A stretch of DNA of 10,256 nucleotides from JAJZCD01 sp964570005 (GTDB lineage Bacteria; Patescibacteriota; Saccharimonadia; Saccharimonadales; UBA4665), in the NCBI GenBank assembly GCA_964570005.1, contig CAZMWE010000040.1, positions 1 through 10,256 on the forward strand, given 5' to 3'. Positions within the stretch are counted from its first letter, which is position 1. Every line of letters begins with the position of its first letter. The position numbers and the translations under genes are program-made. Below the pieces are notes generated by a model. The model saw only the letters and a list, made by a program, of their open reading frames with translations, ran no database searches and was not told the origin of the DNA. This document shows, piece by piece, positions 4,987 through 10,256 of the stretch.

Positions 4987-6291
4987 ATGCTAGACATCCA
5001 ATTTATTCGCGACAATCCGGAAGCAGTAGCCGAGAAATCCAGGCAAAAAGGCTACGCTGTGAACATTGACGAGCTGCTGAAGACCGATGCCGACCGGCGC
5101 GCCAAGCTCACGCAACTCGAAGATTTACGCGCTAAGCGTAACCAGCTGACAGCCGATATGAAGGGCCAGAAGCCCAACCCTGAGCAGGTCGCGGCCGGTA
5201 AGCAGCTCAAAGAAGATATCGCTGCGCGCGAGGCCGAACTTAAAGCGGTCGATGAGCAGTACGATGCGCTGCTGCGGGCCGTACCAAATATGCCGCTGGA
5301 TAACGTGCCGGTTGGCGTGACCGAAGATGAGAACGTGGTCACTAAAAAAGTCGGCGAGCCGCGTACATTTGATTTTGCGCCCAAAAACCACTGGGAAATC
5401 CTGGAACCGCGCGACATGCTGGACAAGGAGCGCGCCAGCAAAATTTCCGGCAGTCGTTTTGCGTATCTGAAAGGTGATCTGGTCCGGCTGCAATTCGCCA
5501 TCATCCAGTTTGTGATGCAGGCACTCGGCGATGAGCAGGTGATTGCCCAACTTGTGCAGGAAAACGGATTGCAAATAAGCGCTAAACCTTTCACTCCAGT
5601 GTTGCCGCCAGCCATGCTGCGTACCGCACCATATGTCGCCAGCGCGCGATTGAACGCCGAGGAAGTAACCTACCGGGCAGGTCAACCTGAGGATGATTTG
5701 TGGCTGAACGCCAGTGCCGAGCACACGCTCTGCACGATGTATTGGAATGAGATTCTGCCTGAGGAGATGCTGCCGATCCGCTACATTGGGTATTCCACTT
5801 CTTTTAGGCGCGAAGCGGGAACATACGGCAAGGACGCCGAAGGTATCATCCGTATGCACCAGTTCGACAAACTGGAGATGGAGGTTTTCAGCACCACCGC
5901 GGCTGGACAGGACGAACACAAATTGCTCATAGCGATCCAGGAATATCTGGTGCAGCAGCTCGGCCTGCCGTATCAATACCTGCAAAAGTGTACGGCGGAT
6001 ATCGGTAAGCCGAACGCTAGCGGTGTTGACATTGAGGTGTGGTTCCCGGGGCAGGGCAAGTATCGCGAAACGCACACGGCCGATTACATGACTGATTACC
6101 AGGCCCGCGACTTGCGTATTCGCACGCGAACAAAGGCTGGCGGAGTTGAGCTGGTACACACGAATGACGCGACCGCTTTTGCTCTCGGACGAATTATGGC
6201 AGCCGTGATCGAAAACTATCAGCAGGCGGACGGCACGATAACCATTCCGGAAGTGTTGCGGCCGTTCATAGGCGGCCGGGAAGTTATTTAG
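4987..6291 (+). CDS. serS: Seryl-tRNA synthetase (class II)
   Basis: Charges tRNA-Ser with serine in the cytosol. The N-terminus MLDIQFIRDNPEAV is the SerRS signature, and residues about 28-105 form the long charged coiled-coil arm that grips the tRNA-Ser variable loop. The class II core follows: LNASAEHTL (the TAE-like serine-binding loop), motif 2 at FRREAGTYGKDAEGIIRMHQFDK (R274, E276), EVWFPGQGKYRE with E361, and motif 3 ending in ALGR (R402). At 434 residues it has normal length. Two usually strict motifs differ: the common SCSN after E361 reads THTADY, and the common NGS(G/A)LA before the motif 3 arginine reads DATAFA, with T396 where serine is usual. The rest is intact, so I expect a functional but divergent enzyme. 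The ATG at 4987 has AGAGGA at 4977-4982. A leader of about 120 bases precedes it and hpf follows 16 bases downstream. Confidence 0.97.
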   Translation: MLDIQFIRDNPEAVAEKSRQKGYAVNIDELLKTDADRRAKLTQLEDLRAKRNQLTADMKGQKPNPEQVAAGKQLKEDIAAREAELKAVDEQYDALLRAVPNMPLDNVPVGVTEDENVVTKKVGEPRTFDFAPKNHWEILEPRDMLDKERASKISGSRFAYLKGDLVRLQFAIIQFVMQALGDEQVIAQLVQENGLQISAKPFTPVLPPAMLRTAPYVASARLNAEEVTYRAGQPEDDLWLNASAEHTLCTMYWNEILPEEMLPIRYIGYSTSFRREAGTYGKDAEGIIRMHQFDKLEMEVFSTTAAGQDEHKLLIAIQEYLVQQLGLPYQYLQKCTADIGKPNASGVDIEVWFPGQGKYRETHTADYMTDYQARDLRIRTRTKAGGVELVHTNDATAFALGRIMAAVIENYQQADGTITIPEVLRPFIGGREVI

Positions 6292-6307
6292 TGATTGTGC
6301 CTACCGC

Positions 6308-6625
6308 ATGAAAATCGGCTACTTGGCACGGGGGTTTGAACTGACGGGTGAGCTGGAAAAATATGCGGGCAGCAAACTTGCCCGAATTAATCGTAAAATA
6401 CCACGCCGGTTTCGGGCGCAAGCCGCTTGCAATGTGGCCTTTGCAGAGGCGACGAGAAAAGGCGTTAAGCTCAATACTTGCAGTATGACGCTGACATTGC
6501 TCGACGCGGAGTTTACAGCCACGGAAACCACCCGGCACATGCACTCGGCGCTGGACATCGCGGCAGTGCAAATCGAACAGCAGCTGAAAGACTATGCGCG
6601 GGTCCACCGCAGGTGGTCACTGTAA
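6308..6625 (+). CDS. hpf: Short ribosome hibernation promoting factor (HPF/RaiA family)
   Basis: Binds the decoding channel of the 30S subunit to keep idle ribosomes inactive. Its 105 residues match the N-terminal HPF/RaiA domain: YLARGFELTGELEKYAGSKLARINR (the conserved GR-x-ELT-x-x-L-x-x-Y element), central strands NVAFAEATRKGVKLNTCSMTLTLLDAEFTATE, then the helix HSALDIAAVQIEQQLKDY. The C-terminal dimerisation domain of long HPF is absent, so this is the short form. It begins 16 bases after serS, probably in the same transcript, but no good ribosome-binding site precedes the ATG, so translation may depend on coupling. The hpf-then-secA order is familiar from many bacteria and supports the call. 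Confidence 0.85.
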   Translation: MKIGYLARGFELTGELEKYAGSKLARINRKIPRRFRAQAACNVAFAEATRKGVKLNTCSMTLTLLDAEFTATETTRHMHSALDIAAVQIEQQLKDYARVHRRWSL

Positions 6626-6663
6626 AGGGCCCATAGACGTCGCACATACCCCCGGGAAGTACC

Positions 6664-6750
6664 GTGAACGTGCGGGTAGTGTACTGCCTGAACTGCGCTA
6701 ATCAGTATCGCATTCCTGCAGCACACTGCACCGGCTGCGCTTCCGTTTAG
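6664..6750 (+). CDS. Candidate 28-residue Cys2-Cys2 microprotein (zinc-ribbon-like)
   Basis: A GTG-initiated frame that ends in TAG starts MNVRVVYCLNCANQY and ends HCTGCASV, giving two CxxC knuckles (C8/C11 and C22/C25) ten residues apart. This spacing is usual for a zinc ribbon or rubredoxin-like knuckle pair. GGGAAG at 6654-6659, 4 bases before the GTG, is a possible but weak ribosome-binding site. An in-frame stop at 6634 limits it upstream, and GTG is the only start. It sits in the 231-base gap between hpf and secA. It could be a real microprotein, the remnant of a larger zinc-binding gene, or chance. I know no named family of this length. Confidence 0.4.
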   Translation: MNVRVVYCLNCANQYRIPAAHCTGCASV

Positions 6751-6778
6751 TACTTTTTACCGAATAGATAAACTCGGA

Positions 6779-6814
6779 CGCGCGCACCTCAAAATCCTCT
6801 CGCCAAAGCGCGCG
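6779..6814. repeat. Inverted repeat upstream of secA
   Basis: CGCGCGC (6779-6785) and GCGCGCG (6808-6814) are a perfect 7-base inverted repeat with a 22-base loop. A second, overlapping pairing is CCTCTCGC (6796-6803) with GCGAAAGAGG (6812-6821), which has a two-base bulge. The arms lie at the expected -35 position of the secA promoter. No T-run follows, so this is not a clear terminator; an operator or chance are both possible. Confidence 0.35.
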
Positions 6815-6822
6815 AAAGAGGG

Positions 6823-6828
6823 TACAAT
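6823..6828 (+). promoter_or_regulatory. -10 box upstream of secA
   Basis: TACAAT, 28 bases before the ATG at 6857, in an AT-rich patch (GGTACAATATTATTTAAATT). The -35 region around 6800-6805 (TCGCCA) is poor and sits within an inverted repeat. It suggests secA can be transcribed independently of serS-hpf. Confidence 0.5.
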
Positions 6829-6851
6829 ATTATTTAAATTGCTGACCTAAC

Positions 6852-6872
6852 GGAGGATGACTAAACGTCTTA
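6852..6872 (+). promoter_or_regulatory. Ribosome-binding site directly abutting the secA start
   Basis: GGAGG at 6852-6856 touches the ATG at 6857 with no spacer, while the next in-frame ATG at 6872 lies 15 bases after it. Neither distance is the usual 5-9. An in-frame TAA at 6848 excludes any earlier start. The ATG at 6872 would begin MNRLLKRLLGDPQAK, closer to typical SecA N-termini. Confidence 0.5.
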
Positions 6873-9475
6873 TGAATAGACTGCTGAAAAGGTTGCTTGG
6901 CGACCCGCAGGCCAAGACTATCAAGCGGCTGCGCAAGCGCGTGCGGGTGATTAACGACCTAGCTCCCAAATACGAAAAAATGACCGACGAAAAGCTGAAA
7001 GCGCAAACAGAAGCATTGCGTAAACGGCTTAAGAAAGAGTCACTGGATGCAATTCTGCCTGATGCGTTTGCCGTTGTGCGCGAAGCGGCGAGCCGCACGA
7101 TTGGCCAGCGGCATTTCGACGTGCAGTTGATGGGCGGTATCGCACTGCACGAAGGCAGTGTGGCGGAAATGAAAACCGGTGAAGGTAAGACGCTGGTGGC
7201 AACATTGCCGCTGTATTTGAATGCCGTTGCAGGCAAGGGTGCACATTTTGTAACCGTGAACGACTACCTGGCTCGGATCGGCGCGGGCTGGATGGCACCG
7301 GTCTACGATTTCATAGGCCTGAGCGTAGGCGTCATTATTCCCGATCAGTCATATATTTATGACCCGAAATTCGAAGACGAAAGCCACGACGACCCGCGCT
7401 TTAAGCATCTAAAGCCGTGCAGTCGCCAGGATGCGTATGCCGCTGACATCACCTATGGTACCAATAACGAATTTGGATTTGATTACCTGCGCGACAATAT
7501 GGTGCGCGAGGTCGAGCAGCTGCGCCAGCGTGATCTTAACTTCGCTATCGTGGACGAAGCTGACTCTATCCTGATCGACGAAGCCCGAACGCCGCTTATC
7601 ATCAGTGCGCCGAGCGTCACGCCTGGCAATGCCTACGAACAGTTTGCGCGCACGGTTCGGCAGCTTAAGGCCACCGACTACGATGTAGACGAAAAGCGCA
7701 AAACGGTAATTCTGACCGAGGACGGTATCAACCATGTTGAGAAAGTCTTAGGTATCGATAATATTTATGCTTCCGAGCACATTCGTACTATTTACCACCT
7801 CGAGCAGGCGCTACGCGCCCAGACTTTGTTCAAGCGTGACAAAGACTACGTGGTGACCAACGACGGCGAAGTGGTGATCGTGGACGAACACACCGGCCGT
7901 TTGTTGGCCGGACGCCGCTACAATGAAGGATTGCATCAGGCTATCGAGGCTAAAGAAGGGGTGGAAGTGCAGCAGGAGTCGATGACTCTAGCGACCATCA
8001 GTTTCCAGAACTATTTTCGTTTGTATGACAAGCTGGCCGGTATGACCGGTACGGCCATGACTGAAAGCGAAGAATTCCACCAGATCTACAAACTGGACGT
8101 GGTGGAAATCCCACCGAACCGGCCATTAGCTCGCGCGGATTTAACAGATAGGATTTACCGCAACGAAAATGCCAAGTTTAAGGCGATCGTAAAGCAGGTG
8201 TCCGAACTACACGACGAGGGCCGGCCGGTGCTAATCGGTACCGCCAGCATCGAGAAGAACGAAAAGCTGGGGAATATGCTTAAGAAAGCAGGTATTGAGC
8301 ACGAGGTGTTGAATGCCAAGAACAACGAGCGTGAGGCTGGAATTGTCGCCCGCGCCGGTGAGAAGGGTGCGGTGACTCTGGCGACCAACATTGCCGGTCG
8401 TGGCACCGACATCGTGCTGAGCGACGGCGTTAAGGATCTGGGCGGTTTGTTCGTATTGGGTAGTGAGCGCCACGAATCGCGACGTATCGATAATCAGCTG
8501 CGCGGCCGGGCCGGCCGTCAGGGTGATCCGGGTACCTCGCAGTTCTACGTCAGTACCGAAGACGACCTGATGCGTATCTTCGGCGGCGACCGCGTGGCTA
8601 GTATCATGGACCGGCTAAAAGTGGACGATGAAACGCCGATCCAGAACCGGGTGATCAGCCGGGCACTTGAAAACGCTCAGAAGAAAGTCGAAGGCTTCCA
8701 CTTTGACCAGCGTAAGAATGTTGTGCAATACGACGATGTCATGAATCGCCATCGCCGTGCCACCTATGCCATGCGCCGCGAAATCCTGAAGGCCGACGAC
8801 ATCAGTAAACGCATTAAAGCTTATATCGAAGATGAAGTGAACTTGTTAGCCGACAGCCCCATCCGTACCACTAAAGAATTTGAGCCGGCGGTGCGCGAGT
8901 TGCTGCCACTCGACGAAGCGGCGCTTGACCGGGTGTTTGCGGCCGGTACGGATAAGGCCAAGCAGGTGTTACTGCAGGAAGCGCTGGAATGTTACAAGGG
9001 CCGGGAAGCTGCTTTTGGTGCTGAAATGATACGTAAAGTGGAGCGCGACATCTACCTACAGATCCTGGACAACCTCTGGATGCAGCACCTGGAAAATATG
9101 GACCACCTGCGTGAAGGCATCCACTGGATGAGTGTGGGACAACGTGATCCGCTGGTGGAGTATCGCCGTCGTGGCCAGCTTATTTTTGAGGAGATGCAAC
9201 AGGCCTTGCGGCACGATGCGGTCCGAGCGCTGTTCAATGCTGAACCGGTGCCGGCCGAAGATCTGGAGCGTCCCATCGAAACCGACCTGACCCGTGCTGC
9301 ACGCAACTCTATCAGCAATGCTGACGCAGTTATTGACAGCGAGGCGGAATTTAGTGAAGGGGACTTTGAGCCGGCCAAAAAGAACGCGGCCAAGCTTAAA
9401 AATACTAGCGTTAAGCGTAAGAAGGCTAATAAGGCTGAGCGAAAACGAAAAGCTACGGCCCGGCGCCGCAAATAA
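6857..9475 (+). CDS. secA: Preprotein translocase ATPase SecA
   Basis: Motor that pushes unfolded preproteins through the SecYEG channel using ATP. Order of motifs: N-terminal LLGDP; Walker A MKTGEGKT (K111) in NBD1; TNNEFGFDYLRDNM; Walker B VDEADSILIDEARTPL (D233, E234); the preprotein cross-linking domain; NBD2 with RGTDIVL (R515) and the arginine finger region QLRGRAGRQGDPGTSQF (547 on); the helical scaffold and two-helix finger around LWMQHLENMDHLREGIHW (740 on). At 872 residues it is of ordinary length. A segment at about 165-188 (SYIYDPKFEDESHDDPRFKH) is longer than in E. coli. The C-terminal zinc-binding CxCxSGxxxxHC motif used for SecB and ribosome contact is missing; instead the last 35 or so residues are very Lys/Arg-rich. 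A homodimer at the membrane is expected. An M16 peptidase gene follows 5 bases downstream. Confidence 0.97.
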   Translation: MTKRLMNRLLKRLLGDPQAKTIKRLRKRVRVINDLAPKYEKMTDEKLKAQTEALRKRLKKESLDAILPDAFAVVREAASRTIGQRHFDVQLMGGIALHEGSVAEMKTGEGKTLVATLPLYLNAVAGKGAHFVTVNDYLARIGAGWMAPVYDFIGLSVGVIIPDQSYIYDPKFEDESHDDPRFKHLKPCSRQDAYAADITYGTNNEFGFDYLRDNMVREVEQLRQRDLNFAIVDEADSILIDEARTPLIISAPSVTPGNAYEQFARTVRQLKATDYDVDEKRKTVILTEDGINHVEKVLGIDNIYASEHIRTIYHLEQALRAQTLFKRDKDYVVTNDGEVVIVDEHTGRLLAGRRYNEGLHQAIEAKEGVEVQQESMTLATISFQNYFRLYDKLAGMTGTAMTESEEFHQIYKLDVVEIPPNRPLARADLTDRIYRNENAKFKAIVKQVSELHDEGRPVLIGTASIEKNEKLGNMLKKAGIEHEVLNAKNNEREAGIVARAGEKGAVTLATNIAGRGTDIVLSDGVKDLGGLFVLGSERHESRRIDNQLRGRAGRQGDPGTSQFYVSTEDDLMRIFGGDRVASIMDRLKVDDETPIQNRVISRALENAQKKVEGFHFDQRKNVVQYDDVMNRHRRATYAMRREILKADDISKRIKAYIEDEVNLLADSPIRTTKEFEPAVRELLPLDEAALDRVFAAGTDKAKQVLLQEALECYKGREAAFGAEMIRKVERDIYLQILDNLWMQHLENMDHLREGIHWMSVGQRDPLVEYRRRGQLIFEEMQQALRHDAVRALFNAEPVPAEDLERPIETDLTRAARNSISNADAVIDSEAEFSEGDFEPAKKNAAKLKNTSVKRKKANKAERKRKATARRRK

Positions 9476-9480
9476 GAAAC

Positions 9481-10256
9481 ATGAAACATGTAGTTGAAGA
9501 AGTAGTTCTGAAGAATGGCGCCAGAGGGCTGCTGGTGCATGTGCCGGATGCCACGGTGCTTGACGTATATCTGAATTTCCGGGCGGGCGAATATCTAGTT
9601 GACCCGCTGAAGTGGGAAACTCCGCACTTGATGGAGCACGTGCTGCTCGGTGCCAACGACATCTATCCGCGCGCGCGCGAATTCCAGGCCATCGTGGAGC
9701 AGAACGGCGCCTACAGCAACGCCAGTACCGATGTCTACGACATTATCTACGAAACGGAATGTGCCGATTTCGAGTGGGAGCGTATCTTCAAGTTGCTGCT
9801 TCTGGCTATCGAACACCCGCTGTTCCTACAGGAAGAGTTTGATGCTGAGTTCGGCAACGTGCGCGAAGAACTTAGTGCGCGGGCCAACAATCACTACCGC
9901 AGTCTCGGTGCTAACACGCGCAAAGCTTATGGCCTGGTGGCGGAGACCGACAAACGGCGGCTGGAGCTCATGCAGAATGTCCGTCTGGAGGATGTGCGTG
10001 AGCACTACCACCGGACGCATACTACCGACAACATGCGGTTTGTTATCGCCGGGAACATCGGCAAGCGTAAAAATGCTATCGTGCGTATGTTGGAAGACGT
10101 TGATCTGCCACGTGGCGAACGGTTCGCTATGCCTGACGAGATGGTCAAACTGCCTCAAAAGCCGGTCTGCATCCCTAACAGCACAGTTGACACGGTTTAT
10201 TTCTACATCGACACCTTCATGAACCGCCGGCTGGACGAACACGAGGTCGACGCGAG
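9481..10256 (+). CDS. M16 family zinc metallopeptidase (3' partial)
   Basis: Starts at the ATG 5 bases after the secA stop and stays open to the right edge, giving 258 codons of a protein that normally has 400 or more residues. The inverted zinc motif HxxEH is present in TPHLMEHVLLGAN (H49, catalytic E52, H53). The downstream acidic pair EFGNVREE (E123, E130) follows at the right distance, E130 being the likely third zinc ligand. YSNASTDVYDIIYETEC matches the strand after the zinc helix in M16 enzymes, and RLEDVREHYHRTHTTDNMRFVIAGNI is the typical end of the first M16 domain. No signal peptide is seen, so it is probably cytosolic, like pitrilysin-related processing or degrading peptidases. 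Tight spacing to secA and the lack of a visible promoter suggest co-transcription; the ribosome-binding site is weak. Confidence 0.88.
   Translation, partial: MKHVVEEVVLKNGARGLLVHVPDATVLDVYLNFRAGEYLVDPLKWETPHLMEHVLLGANDIYPRAREFQAIVEQNGAYSNASTDVYDIIYETECADFEWERIFKLLLLAIEHPLFLQEEFDAEFGNVREELSARANNHYRSLGANTRKAYGLVAETDKRRLELMQNVRLEDVREHYHRTHTTDNMRFVIAGNIGKRKNAIVRMLEDVDLPRGERFAMPDEMVKLPQKPVCIPNSTVDTVYFYIDTFMNRRLDEHEVDA

Noticed and set aside
5125..6159. Long open frame on the minus strand across serS (344 codons), with similar antisense frames over the methyltransferase and secA
   Set aside because: They lie fully antisense to clearly recognised genes, show no known motifs, and are expected by-products of codon bias in the real genes.
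6604..6616. CCACC-GCA-GGTGG hairpin as a terminator after hpf
   Set aside because: It lies inside the last codons of hpf and is not followed by a T-run; it is a by-product of the coding sequence.
9595..10242. Alternative frames on both strands in the last 650 bases
   Set aside because: The M16 peptidase frame, with its HxxEH and downstream glutamates, runs unbroken through this region and explains it.

Overview
The window looks like a chromosomal segment from a reduced-genome Patescibacteria/CPR bacterium, most likely Candidatus Saccharibacteria (TM7). This rests on the combination of a CPR-style PD-(D/E)XK nuclease with an N-terminal CPRC motif, a DUF5671-like four-helix membrane protein, a RumA-type methyltransferase without its iron-sulfur cysteines, a divergent SerRS, short intergenic gaps and the standard genetic code. 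The assignment is by eye and no search was run. Base composition is even and moderately GC-rich, with no insertion sequence, phage gene, CRISPR array, tRNA or rRNA visible.

Layout. 1-1976: a HAD phosphatase, open at the window's left edge, overlaps a 23S rRNA/tRNA m5U methyltransferase. 1990-3428: a promoter leads into a two-gene unit, a DUF5671-like membrane protein and then a membrane-anchored, six-cysteine, pilin-like surface protein. 3469-4277: a RecB-like nuclease with its own promoter almost touching the start codon. 4300-4794, minus strand: a small single-pass membrane protein with an NTF2-like outer domain, convergent with the nuclease. 4795-4986: a divergent promoter region. 4987-6625: serS (seryl-tRNA synthetase) followed 16 bases later by a short ribosome hibernation factor (hpf). 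6626-6856: a spacer holding a 28-codon Cys2-Cys2 microprotein frame and the secA promoter. 6857-10256: secA, then 5 bases later an M16 zinc peptidase cut off by the right edge.

The genes mostly serve translation (rRNA/tRNA modification, serine charging, ribosome hibernation), protein export (SecA) and protein turnover (M16). The secreted or membrane proteins around 2049-4794 are presumably SecA clients. The most interesting signals lie outside the large genes. The serS leader encodes a 19-residue peptide with five serines, which ends inside a GC hairpin followed by a T-rich stretch, like a leader-peptide attenuator. Several -10 boxes sit only 4-9 bases before a start codon, suggesting leaderless transcripts. 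A two-CxxC microprotein frame sits between hpf and secA. None of the ten coding frames whose end is visible stops at TGA, and prfB is not directly downstream of secA, where the common hpf-secA-prfB order would put it.
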